From Casp-actino8 sp044358015 (lineage in GTDB: Bacteria > Actinomycetota > Acidimicrobiia > Acidimicrobiales > Ilumatobacteraceae), in contig JBIKOO010000030.1 of the NCBI GenBank assembly GCA_044358015.1, forward strand, positions 1 through 21,264: DNA of 21,264 bases, read 5' to 3'. The notes below the pieces were generated by a model, which saw only the letters and a program-made list of their open reading frames with translations, did no database searches and had not been told where the DNA came from. Shown in pieces: positions 14,421 to 21,096 of this stretch. How positions within the stretch are numbered: position 1 is the stretch's first letter; each line of letters begins with the position of its first letter. A program made the position numbers and the translations under genes.

Positions 14421-14975
14421 GTGACTGATAGCAGCGGTGATCGCTCCAAGTTTTTCCCGGCGATTGAAAAGAAGCACGGTGGTCCAATTGCATTGTGGAT
14501 TGAGCGACTCAAAGACTTAGGTGACGCCAAGTATCCAGAACAGATCGCCTTCCTACGTGAGAACCACGCATTCAGTCAGTCTCACGCCAATGCGTTAGTG
14601 ATGTATGTCCGCGGATCAGAGACTTCAAAGCGATTTAAAAATCCCAAAGAGTTCTTCGCAAGTGTTGACCCTGTCGCCGCCAAGACCGCACAGGAGATCT
14701 TCGCAACGATTACGACGAAGTTCCCTGATCTTGAGTTGGTCATTGCCTGGAATCAACCAATGCTTCGAACCGGCGCCCAATATGTCATCGGTCTGTCAGT
14801 CGCCAAGAACCACATCACACTCAACCCATTCAGTGGTGACGTTCTCGAAAGTTTCACTGACAAGCTCAGTAAGTACGTCGTGAATAAGCACACCTTTCAA
14901 GTTCCGATTGACTGGAAAGTTGATACAGTACTTTTGCGCGCCCTTGCGACTGCTCGCCTTAAGGAAATCAAGTAG
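14421..14975 (+). CDS. DUF4287 / DUF1801-like protein
   Basis: A 184-residue soluble protein in two parts. The first 75 residues match DUF4287: F-P-A-I-E-K-K-H-G-G-P, then K-Y-P-E-Q-I-A-F-L-R-E-N-H-x-F-S-Q-S-H-A-N-A-L-V-M-Y. The second half resembles the YdhG/DUF1801 fold: V-I-A-W-N-Q-P-M, then I-G-L-S-V-A-K-N-H-I-T-L-N-P-F-S, then Y-V-V-N-K-H-T-F-Q-V-P. The molecular role is not known; some DUF1801 relatives are called iron chaperones. GTG 14421 is preferred over GTG 14397 because TAACAT lies seven bases upstream and homologues begin at this point. It follows the AlkD-like gene but probably has its own promoter. Repeat copy 4 starts seven bases after the stop. Confidence 0.82.
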   Translation: MTDSSGDRSKFFPAIEKKHGGPIALWIERLKDLGDAKYPEQIAFLRENHAFSQSHANALVMYVRGSETSKRFKNPKEFFASVDPVAAKTAQEIFATITTKFPDLELVIAWNQPMLRTGAQYVIGLSVAKNHITLNPFSGDVLESFTDKLSKYVVNKHTFQVPIDWKVDTVLLRALATARLKEIK

Positions 14976-14982
14976 CTACCCA

Positions 14983-15034
14983 CGATCTGGTCTGGTTGAG
15001 TTGCAGATTTCCTCAGCAATTTCCGACCAGATCG
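14983..15034 (-). repeat. 52-bp inverted-end repeat, copy 4 (reverse)
   Basis: Same inverted ends and core, core on the minus strand. It lies in the 63-bp gap between two convergent genes, seven bases after the DUF4287 stop and four bases after the hydrolase stop on the minus strand. Confidence 0.9.
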
Positions 15035-15038
15035 ATAC

Positions 15039-16082
15039 TTAACTCAAGGTCAGACGGCGAAATATTTCAACTTCTATTTCGTCGTAGGCTGAACCATCGG
15101 CGTGTAATAGGTCGTGGAACCATGGCTCGTTGGCATCAACTTGTTCAGTCCATGAGCGCCACGGGAACCTTGTCTGTGTTCTCCCATCAACCAATCCCCA
15201 GTTGATAGCGCCAACCCCGGCTTCTTTAAAGACCTGCAACAGATCAACCGTTGAACCAACAGAGCGAGCTAACCATTCTGTGCACAACAGCGGACGACCA
15301 TGAGACGCCAAAGACTTAATCACTGCAGCCAATTTTTCGCGGGGCTCGTAGCAGTGAAATGAAATGATGTCACTTCGGTCGATGATGAGTTGATTCAAAG
15401 AGTTTTTTACGACCTCGCCATTTGTTTCGTATTCCCAGACCCCAACCGTCAGAGGTTGATTAACACCAACTTCGCGCGCCCAATCAAACACGGTCCCTAC
15501 AAGTTCGGTACCTGTGGCGATTTTTTCGTTGCGTGATCCAAGTTTCAAAGTCACTACATCAACTTGATCAGGCTCATTGAAAAGATCCCAAGCAATCACT
15601 CGGTCATCACTCTTAAAAAAGGAAAGAAGCTCCACAACATATTGCTGCAGTTCCGACCATCTTGAACGGTCGTAAAACACATCTGATCCCGGACTCTGAA
15701 CCCACGTCGAATTGTGGAGAAATGGTTTCGGCTCTGGTTGCTTACCCAATTTCGGTTTGGGATTCCATACTCCATCAAAAAGAACTGGGACAACACCGAT
15801 ATTCTTCGCGGCCGCGACGGCGAATACCATCTCTACTCGCGCCAGAAAATCTGTCGGGGCTTCGGCAAATAACAAATCGTGAAGATAAACCCGCACCGTA
15901 TTCATCCCCATAGCGGCAGCCCAGGTAAGTTCCCTTTCTATTGTGCTGATATCAAAAGTTTCGACCTGCCACATTTCGAGTTGGTTGCCCGCAGTGGATG
16001 GGGAGAAATTACAGCCCACTCTCCAGCCGACTTGCTCGCTCCATTGGCGTGTTGCATCTATTGACCAGCGATTCTCATTCAC
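15039..16082 (-). CDS. Clan GH-A glycoside hydrolase (GH5-like), cytoplasmic
   Basis: A 347-residue TIM-barrel glycosidase. The acid/base site is W-D-L-F-N-E-P-D with E170 at the end of strand 4, and the nucleophile is L-L-C-T-E-W with E269 on strand 7. G-M-N-T-V-R-V-Y-L-H-D (59-69) is strand 2. F-H-C-Y-E-P (242-247) supplies further subsite residues. This arrangement fits GH5 and related clan A families, often annotated as 1,4-beta-xylanase or mannanase. No signal peptide is seen, so it probably cuts imported oligosaccharides or glycosides, perhaps those taken up by the sugar ABC importer (inference). The start is GTG 16082; no ATG precedes the conserved N-terminal W-S-x-x-V-G-W-R-V-G-C-N-F. 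The promoter is not obvious. Confidence 0.85.
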   Translation of the reverse strand: MNENRWSIDATRQWSEQVGWRVGCNFSPSTAGNQLEMWQVETFDISTIERELTWAAAMGMNTVRVYLHDLLFAEAPTDFLARVEMVFAVAAAKNIGVVPVLFDGVWNPKPKLGKQPEPKPFLHNSTWVQSPGSDVFYDRSRWSELQQYVVELLSFFKSDDRVIAWDLFNEPDQVDVVTLKLGSRNEKIATGTELVGTVFDWAREVGVNQPLTVGVWEYETNGEVVKNSLNQLIIDRSDIISFHCYEPREKLAAVIKSLASHGRPLLCTEWLARSVGSTVDLLQVFKEAGVGAINWGLVDGRTQTRFPWRSWTEQVDANEPWFHDLLHADGSAYDEIEVEIFRRLTLS

Positions 16083-16248
16083 TTATCTATGTAATCACCC
16101 TCACACGAACGACGACGAAGTGGCATCACCATGGCCCCGTTTTTAAAATTTGAAGCCGCAGGAGTTTTCCAATCTGTGGTTTTTTGGTTTGGCAAATAGT
16201 GAGCAACTCGGACACCGATAATCGCAGGTATTGCTGTACGGTGAACTC

Positions 16249-16680
16249 ATGGCCAAATATGTAACGACAATTCCTAGTTCGATGACTCAACAAGAGGCAT
16301 TTGCTTATATGGCAGACCTGCATAACTTTGCCAAGTGGGATAAGGGTGTTGTCAAGGTCGTGCAAGTTGAAGGATCTGGTGCAGGTCTCGGAACTATTTT
16401 TGATGTGACGGTCAAGGGTGTCGGAAGATCAACTTCAACATTGCGTTACACCACCACCGAGTACGACGAGTACTCACACATCTTGGTGCGAGGCGTCAAT
16501 ACCCTCTTTACCTCCGTTGATCGCGTGACGATTAACAAAACAGACACAGGATGCGAAGTCATTTATGATGCAACACTGACTGCGAATTGGATTATCGCCG
16601 CAATGAATCTCGTGCTTGGAAAAGTGTTTAACAAGATTGGCGATACCGCAACACGCGGCCTTCGCGAGGCGCTCGCCTAA
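16249..16680 (+). CDS. SRPBCC (START/polyketide cyclase-like) ligand-binding protein
   Basis: A 143-residue protein with the helix-grip layout of SRPBCC proteins. It opens with strand A-K-Y-V-T-T-I-P and a helix with A-F-A-Y-M-A-D-L-H-N-F-A-K-W-D (about 17-31), equal to the family's F-x-Y-x-x-D-x-x-x-x-x-W. The curved sheet follows, and a long C-terminal helix ends in G-D-T-A-T-R-G-L-R-E-A-L. Such proteins bind hydrophobic ligands in a central cavity; the ligand is not predictable. ATG 16249 has TACGGT six bases upstream. The 166-bp gap to the hydrolase gene holds no other feature I can see. It is convergent with the GNAT gene. Confidence 0.8.
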   Translation: MAKYVTTIPSSMTQQEAFAYMADLHNFAKWDKGVVKVVQVEGSGAGLGTIFDVTVKGVGRSTSTLRYTTTEYDEYSHILVRGVNTLFTSVDRVTINKTDTGCEVIYDATLTANWIIAAMNLVLGKVFNKIGDTATRGLREALA

Positions 16681-16704
16681 CTACGAGGTTCAGGCTTGTC
16701 GTGA

Positions 16705-17277
16705 TCAACTATTTATCACCCTTGTTGTGATTGAGCGATTCAAGATTCCATTGAAGAAGCCTGATACACAATGTGTTTCGCTCCCCCCCCATCCAGGTGT
16801 ATTCGGGTGTTCATAATCTAAGTCAACCCGACGAGACATTTTGATTCGTTGCATCACTGCTTCACTTTTGGTGTTTGTTTCAGTGGTAAACGAGAACACC
16901 TCTGTCAAACCGAAGTTCTCAAAGGCCGCAGTGAGCACACGCCTTGCTGCCTCTGTCGCGTACCCGTGTCCCCATGCCCATTTCGCCAAACGCCAACCAA
17001 TCTCGACGTGAGGTCCCATCGGAGTTGTGAACGAAGTTCTGTTGAGTCCGGTGAAGCCAGCAAATCGGCCGTTGACCTCAACCGCCCACAAACCAAAACC
17101 ATTCGTCACAAAACCTTGTTCGATGCGGTCAACGAGAGCGTCCGATTCAAGCTTCGTCAATGTATTGGGGAAATAGCGCATCACTTCCGGATCCGCATTT
17201 AATTCAGCAAACGGCCCACGGTCATCATCGGTCCATCGGCGAAGTATCAGTCGCTCAGTTGTCAGTCTGTCCGTCAT
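16705..17277 (-). CDS. GNAT acetyltransferase (RimJ/RimL type) with a frameshifted C-terminus
   Basis: The product starts T-D-R-L-T-T-E-R-L-I-L-R-R-W, as RimJ/RimL-type N-acetyltransferases do. It has V-E-I-G-W-R-L, then the acetyl-CoA loop W-G-H-G-Y-A-T-E-A (about 102-110), then N-T-K-S-E-A-V-M-Q-R-I-K-M. After E-H-P-N-T-P-G-W the frame enters eight G (8 C on the plus strand, 16783-16790) and leaves the family pattern for about 35 unmatched residues. With seven G the frame would read G-A-K-H-I-V-Y-Q and stop at 16740, restoring the usual H-V-L-Y-R-like ending. So it is either a slipped homopolymer in the cell or an assembly error. Start ATG 17277 has TAAGGT eight bases upstream on the minus strand. 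Confidence 0.82.
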   Translation of the reverse strand: MTDRLTTERLILRRWTDDDRGPFAELNADPEVMRYFPNTLTKLESDALVDRIEQGFVTNGFGLWAVEVNGRFAGFTGLNRTSFTTPMGPHVEIGWRLAKWAWGHGYATEAARRVLTAAFENFGLTEVFSFTTETNTKSEAVMQRIKMSRRVDLDYEHPNTPGWGGSETHCVSGFFNGILNRSITTRVINS

Positions 17278-17315
17278 TCGTACCTACCTTATGGAACAGC
17301 GCCCGCTAGAAAAGT

Positions 17316-17367
17316 CGATCTGGTCTGGTTGAGTTGCAGATTTCCTCAATAATTCCCGACCAGATCG
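17316..17367 (-). repeat. 52-bp inverted-end repeat, copy 5 (reverse)
   Basis: Same 10-bp inverted ends; the core TTGAGGAAATCTGC is on the minus strand. It lies 14 bases after the stop of the minus-strand NTF2-like gene and upstream of the GNAT gene promoter. This is the last copy in the window. Confidence 0.9.
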
Positions 17368-17381
17368 CTGACGCGAATCTG

Positions 17382-17726
17382 TTAGGGAGCGATGACTAGG
17401 CGTCTGATTAGGCCATTGGTCAGTTGAAATTCGTAAGATAAGTCAACATGTCCCCCAGGAAAGTTTCCCGCTAAGTGATTCACAATTCGCCAACAATCTG
17501 CAGCCTTTTCTTCGGCTGAAATCAAGGTGCGGGTGTACGTGTACTCCGAGCCGGCCTTGCGCAAAAACGTCTCAACGCCATCAACACCTTCGTAGGTCTT
17601 TCCATCATCAATGACGCAAGCATCAACAGTGAACTGGGCCAGCGCTGTGGCCACATCTCGACTGTCGTGAGCAGCCTGATACTTCGTGATCGCATTAGGA
17701 ACTGCCGTTGTCTCGTTTGAGGTCAC
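17382..17726 (-). CDS. NTF2-like / SnoaL-fold protein
   Basis: A 114-residue protein with the cone-shaped NTF2-like fold. The opening helix is A-I-T-K-Y-Q-A-A-H-D-S-R-D-V-A-T-A, followed by F-T-V-D-A-C-V-I-D-D-G-K-T-Y-E-G-V-D-G-V. The C-terminal strands are V-N-H-L-A-G-N-F-P-G-G-H-V-D-L-S-Y-E-F and R-R-L-V-I-A-P. Members include isomerases, small-molecule binders and many proteins of unknown role. GTG 17726 is chosen because TAAGTT lies five bases upstream and homologues begin near here. ATG 17783 would add 19 residues, has no such box and lies only 13 bases from the divergent ATG 17797. Repeat copy 5 follows the stop. Confidence 0.78.
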   Translation of the reverse strand: MTSNETTAVPNAITKYQAAHDSRDVATALAQFTVDACVIDDGKTYEGVDGVETFLRKAGSEYTYTRTLISAEEKAADCWRIVNHLAGNFPGGHVDLSYEFQLTNGLIRRLVIAP

Positions 17727-17856
17727 AATCAAACTTAACAACGCTTGAGGGCGACGCCATTGGTTGAGGTAAATCAACACCATGACACGCTGAACAATGC
17801 AACGCAGAGAACTAAGATTCAGAGATCAATTCGTGGCCGATATTGAGGAGATGGTC

Positions 17857-18249
17857 GTGACTCAACACCTACTTGAAATTCACATCCTCACAAACCGACT
17901 AGCAGTGTGTCGCCTCCCGAGTGGAAGTCCAGTTCCAACATGGGCAAGCGGAAACTTCATCGCAGTAGTGCAGACGGCTCACGAGACGAGCATCGTGTGC
18001 GACGAGGAAGTAGTGCCAGTCGATGTTCAGTGCCAGCCCGGATGGGCAGCACTGATGGTTGTTGGTCCGCTCGACTTTGCCCTCACTGGTGTACTCGCCG
18101 CCATCGCAGTTCCGCTTGCCGATGCTGGAGTTTCCATTTTCGCCGTGTCAACGTTTGACACCGACTACATCCTCATACCTATTGATCGTCTTGCAATAGC
18201 AGTCCGCACACTGAGCGATGCTGGTCACCGAGTAGTGACACCTGATTAG
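17857..18249 (+). CDS. ACT domain-containing protein
   Basis: A 130-residue protein made of two ACT-like halves of the CASTOR/ACT_7 kind. Seen are L-A-V-C-R-L-P-S-G-S-P-V-P-T-W-A, then E-T-S-I-V-C-D-E-E-V-V-P, then G-P-L-D-F-A-L-T-G-V-L-A-A-I-A-V-P-L-A-D-A-G-V-S-I-F and S-T-F-D-T-D-Y-I-L-I. ACT modules bind amino acids or other small ligands; no enzyme domain is attached here. GAGGAG (17845-17850) sits six bases before GTG 17857, which makes this codon the start rather than ATG 17797 or ATG 17851. It is divergent from the NTF2-like gene. Confidence 0.85.
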   Translation: MTQHLLEIHILTNRLAVCRLPSGSPVPTWASGNFIAVVQTAHETSIVCDEEVVPVDVQCQPGWAALMVVGPLDFALTGVLAAIAVPLADAGVSIFAVSTFDTDYILIPIDRLAIAVRTLSDAGHRVVTPD

Positions 18250-18280
18250 GGGTTAGTCATAAGTGAGTAAACTGATCGTC

Positions 18281-18601
18281 GTGGCGAAGATGGTGGATAA
18301 ACGAATACTGCCATTGGTCGGCGTGATGACGGGATTGCTTTGGATTTCTGTGGTCATTGTCTCTTTTGGAATCAATACTTCGTGCACCAATGTTTGGTCG
18401 TGTACATCTCCAGATTGTCAGCCGTGTCGCATAGTGGGATTTGCCTCAATTGGTGGACTGGTGGCCGGGATTGCAATTGGTGCTGGAGCTCTTTTTTCGC
18501 CATATCCACGTTCTGGTCGACGCCTCATGTATCTGGCAACGATGATTGCCCTAGTGATCTCCATCGTCATCATCGCTGGATCATGGGACCAACCTTCCTG
18601 A
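18281..18601 (+). CDS. Small predicted membrane protein, unknown function
   Basis: I do not recognise a family. The 106-residue product has three hydrophobic segments (about 10-30, 53-71 and 81-99). A cysteine-rich stretch between the first two contains C-T-N-V-W-S-C-T-S-P-D-C-Q-P-C, possibly a disulfide-bonded or metal-binding outer loop. GTG 18281 is chosen because TAAACT lies seven bases upstream; GTG 18263 and ATG 18290 are alternatives in the same frame. It begins 31 bases after the ACT gene and may be cotranscribed with it in part. Confidence 0.55.
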   Translation: MAKMVDKRILPLVGVMTGLLWISVVIVSFGINTSCTNVWSCTSPDCQPCRIVGFASIGGLVAGIAIGAGALFSPYPRSGRRLMYLATMIALVISIVIIAGSWDQPS

Positions 18602-18622
18602 GGACAATGAGAGACTAAGCGA

Positions 18623-18799
18623 ATGTTGCATCTTGATCTCGTGACGATCGTCGTTGACGACTATGACCGCGCCATTGACTTCTATGTCAGCGTCCTCGGT
18701 TTCGTGCTCACTGAAGACAGCAAGCTGACGACCGACAAAAGGTGGGTAGTCATTCGACAGAGTCTGGGCAGCACGGGTTTTCTCATCTACGCCGATTGA
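18623..18799 (+). pseudogene. Truncated VOC (glyoxalase/bleomycin-resistance-like) gene
   Basis: The frame from ATG 18623 encodes 58 residues that match the first half of a VOC-fold protein: V-T-I-V-V-D-D-Y-D-R-A-I-D-F-Y-V-S-V-L-G-F, then D-K-R-W-V-V-I-R and G-S-T-G-F-L-I-Y-A-D. It then meets TGA at 18797. VOC proteins of this kind are about 120-130 residues. The second beta-alpha-beta unit with the remaining metal ligand is not found downstream in any frame I read. The break falls just before a GC-richer gene, so an insertion or deletion endpoint is likely here. Confidence 0.65.
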
Positions 18800-18937
18800 C
18801 ACTCCGTGCTGCTGACACATCCTTGAAGGCAAGTGGAGTGCAGGGCGCTTTCGCATATGGCCACAAAGGACCTGTGTTACCATCGTGAATCTAGTGAAGA
18901 TGTTCACCGGAGGTGGGTCACGGGAGGGGCAAGTCTC

Positions 18938-20416
18938 ATGAATTTGAGATTGCAGGCAACAGTTGACGCAGTCCGCGAAGAGATGCGAGCGATCGTCAGC
19001 CGTTACGGAGCAGCCGAGTGCTCGGTGGTCGTGGCCGCAGTCGTTTTGCTGCTGGCAAGGTTCTGGGGCCTGGATAGCGTCACGCCCGGATTCCACACCG
19101 ACGAGATGACGATGTTGGCAAATTCGGTCTGCCTGCGGCACACCGGCGTCGACCTGTGGGGGCACGGCTGGGGTTTCTCATCGGGTGGGCCTATCAACGC
19201 CTACGGCTACGTGATCGGAACCCCGGTCCATTACAACGTCGTCTACGCGCTGTGGCTCTTCATTGCCGGCGATTCGATCGCGGCCGCTCGGTCGCTGGAG
19301 GTCATCATCTCGCTGGTCATGGTCGCATGCACCACGGGGACCGCGTACAACTTCCTGGGCCGGCGCGCCGCCGTCTGGGCGCTCGCGCTATCGGCAATCT
19401 CTCCGTGGATGTGGGCGCTCTCGCGAGTTGCGTTCATCCACTGCGAGTTCCATTCGATGCATCTCTTCATCGGTGTCTGGCTGCTCAGCCGTCACATCCG
19501 TCGTGGAGATGACCCGACGACCAAGGAGTTGATCATCGCCGGTCTGCTGTTCGGGGTGTCGTTGTTTTCGCCGTATTCTACGATTCCGACAGTGCTCGTG
19601 GCGGTCCTCTTCTCGGTGTATCTGTACATGCGTGGTCGCCTGTGGCGACCGATCGGGATGGTGTGGGCGTGCGTCTTGGCGACCTACATCCCCCTCCAGG
19701 TGGGTCTGAGCAAGTACACGAACAACCGCATCGGACAGATGGAAATCTTCAAGGCTATGGAGGCCGAGAACAGCCTCTTGGGGAAGGGGATGAAGCTCAT
19801 TCAGATCACGTGGGATCGTCTGATGGGGCATTTGAGCATGGATTACTTGGTGTTGAAGGGAGACGGTAATCTTCGACATCACTCCGGGTGGGGCGGCGAA
19901 CTGAGTTGGCCACAGATACTGTTGGTGGCACTTTTGCCGGTTTTCATCTACGTCGTCTACAAGAGAGCATCCGACTACCGCCGAGAACTGCAGCTGATGT
20001 GTCTCGCCTGTGTAGGCGCATTGGGCGGACTGTTGACCGCTTCGATGGCTGGCGAACAGACCCACGCGAATCGCTCATTGCCGGCAGCGCAGTTCTTGGT
20101 CCTCGGTTGTGTCGCCGTGGCAATCACGTTGGCACCGCTGAAGAAGTACTTGTCGACAGCATGCATCGTTCTGGGAATCCTGTTTGCGGGGTACTACTTG
20201 AACGACTACTTCACGAAGTTTGCTGTCCGCAGCGACTCTTCCTTCCAGTCGGACGTGAGGGCGGCTGGTGAGCGGGCCCAAGCAACAGGTGATTATCAGG
20301 GATTCCGAGAACAACTGCCCCAGTTCATGCAGCGGTACGGACTCCTCGCGGACGTGGGCCTGGTCTATTACGAGGCCGAGGGATCCGGCAAGGGTTGCCC
20401 CGGCTACGGGAAGTGA
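18938..20416 (+). CDS. GT-C glycosyltransferase, GT39/ArnT-like membrane protein
   Basis: A 492-residue polytopic protein with about ten or more helices. It has the GT-C signature in its first outer loop, P-G-F-H-T-D-E-M (50-57), where D55/E56 are the expected catalytic acids. It also has G-R-R-A-A-V-W-A-L-A-L-S-A-I-S-P-W and S-R-V-A-F-I in the following helices. Such enzymes use polyprenyl-phosphate sugars on the outer membrane face to modify proteins or lipids. GGGAGGGG (18922-18929) supports ATG 18938; the open frame further upstream to 18833 is not conserved-looking. The gene is visibly richer in G and C at third positions than its neighbours, suggesting transfer. Its 3' end runs into VanZ remains, so the last dozen residues may be foreign. 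Confidence 0.82.
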   Translation: MNLRLQATVDAVREEMRAIVSRYGAAECSVVVAAVVLLLARFWGLDSVTPGFHTDEMTMLANSVCLRHTGVDLWGHGWGFSSGGPINAYGYVIGTPVHYNVVYALWLFIAGDSIAAARSLEVIISLVMVACTTGTAYNFLGRRAAVWALALSAISPWMWALSRVAFIHCEFHSMHLFIGVWLLSRHIRRGDDPTTKELIIAGLLFGVSLFSPYSTIPTVLVAVLFSVYLYMRGRLWRPIGMVWACVLATYIPLQVGLSKYTNNRIGQMEIFKAMEAENSLLGKGMKLIQITWDRLMGHLSMDYLVLKGDGNLRHHSGWGGELSWPQILLVALLPVFIYVVYKRASDYRRELQLMCLACVGALGGLLTASMAGEQTHANRSLPAAQFLVLGCVAVAITLAPLKKYLSTACIVLGILFAGYYLNDYFTKFAVRSDSSFQSDVRAAGERAQATGDYQGFREQLPQFMQRYGLLADVGLVYYEAEGSGKGCPGYGK

Positions 20417-20579
20417 TTCGCGTTCTCGTCGGACTTGTTGCACTGTCGGTTGCAATTGAGTTCGTTCAGCGCTGGTTGATGTTGGGGCAGCCGACCCTAC
20501 CGACATCATCGCGAACTGAATTGGTGCCGTGTTTGGCGTCGCGTGCGCAACAGTTCTCAGGCGCGCTTCAGGTCGGTGA
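20395..20579 (+). pseudogene. VanZ-like gene remnant
   Basis: Two reading frames each hold part of a VanZ C-terminus. One frame reads V-I-R-V-L-V-G-L-V-A-L-S-V-A-I-E-F-V-Q-R (to about 20480). After a run of four G (20484-20487) the next frame reads A-D-P-T-D-I-I-A-N, then TGA at 20517, then I-G-A-V-F-G-V. Adding one G would join the two frames, but the TGA remains. The N-terminal helices are missing. The start overlaps the glycosyltransferase end, and the tail overlaps the YbaK-like fragment on the other strand. Confidence 0.55.
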
Positions 20580-20750
20580 TGACACCACCAGCGACACGCA
20601 CGATGTCTGCCGGCGCAGCACCGAACACGTCGTTCCACTTTCCCGCTGCAGCCCACACATTTCATCCATTGGGTCGTACTGCAACAAGTCCGGATCAACG
20701 AACACGCGCAGTTGGGTTGCATGACCAAAGAGAGGCACGCCGCCGATGGT
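20557..20750 (-). pseudogene. Broken 3' copy of a YbaK/EbsC-like gene
   Basis: The minus strand encodes L-F-G-H-A-T-Q-L-R-V-F-V-D-P-D-L-L-Q-Y-D and, in another frame, V-W-A-A-A-G-K-W-N-D-V-F-G-A-A-P-A-D-I-V-R. This is nearly the same as the gene end at 21097-21264. Between Y-D and V-W there are 14 bases where the other copy has three, shifting the frame by 11. An in-frame TAA lies just upstream of 20750, so the 5' part is also gone. Confidence 0.8.
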
Positions 20751-20793
20751 TTAAGCAACCTTTGGATTATCAGTGTTTCAACCGGCTTTGTGT

Positions 20794-21087
20794 TTAAGAC
20801 TGGATTTCGACAAAATGCTCAACGACTGGGAATGGGTCATAGAAGTGGTGTAACAACTCCCGCCATTCCGCATATCGAGCGGACTGCCTGAACCCAATCG
20901 TGTGATCCTCGAGCGTTTCCCACTCAACGAGTAGTAGATACGAGCTTGGCCGCTCAATCCCTCGGACAATCTTCAGGCTAATGAACCCAGGCGATTTTGA
21001 GATGATTTCTCTTGCCCGAGAGAAAGCCTCCTCGAACTCGACCTCTAAGCCCGGGATGACATCTAAGAGTGCATGTTCAAGAACCAT
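20794..21087 (-). CDS. Antibiotic biosynthesis monooxygenase (ABM) domain protein
   Basis: A 97-residue ferredoxin-like fold protein that matches a well-defined ABM subgroup: V-L-E-H-A-L-L-D-V-I-P-G-L-E-V-E-F-E-E-A-F, then G-F-I-S-L-K-I-V-R-G-I-E-R-P-S-S-Y-L-L-L-V-E-W-E, then L-E-D-H-T-I-G-F-R-Q-S, then W-R-E-L-L-H-H-F-Y-D-P-F-P-V-V-E-H-F. ABM proteins are cofactor-free monooxygenases, heme-degrading enzymes or stress-linked dimers; this subgroup's reaction is not known to me. ATG 21087 has TAAGTT six bases upstream on the minus strand, and this box overlaps the stop codon of the preceding YbaK/EbsC gene. So it can be read alone or with that gene. Confidence 0.88.
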   Translation of the reverse strand: MVLEHALLDVIPGLEVEFEEAFSRAREIISKSPGFISLKIVRGIERPSSYLLLVEWETLEDHTIGFRQSARYAEWRELLHHFYDPFPVVEHFVEIQS

Positions 21088-21096
21088 GTATTCAAC

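Noticed and set aside
10381..17367. Five regularly ended repeats read as a CRISPR array or as integron attC sites
   Set aside because: Spacing is 1.3-2.3 kb with genes in between, so it is not CRISPR. The ends lack the GTTRRRY/RYYYAAC boxes of attC, the orientation is mixed and no integrase is seen.
19388..20758. Two minus-strand open frames of over 220 codons opposite the glycosyltransferase
   Set aside because: They are opposite a GC-rich real gene, have no recognisable motifs, are rich in Arg/His/Gln, and no start signals are seen.
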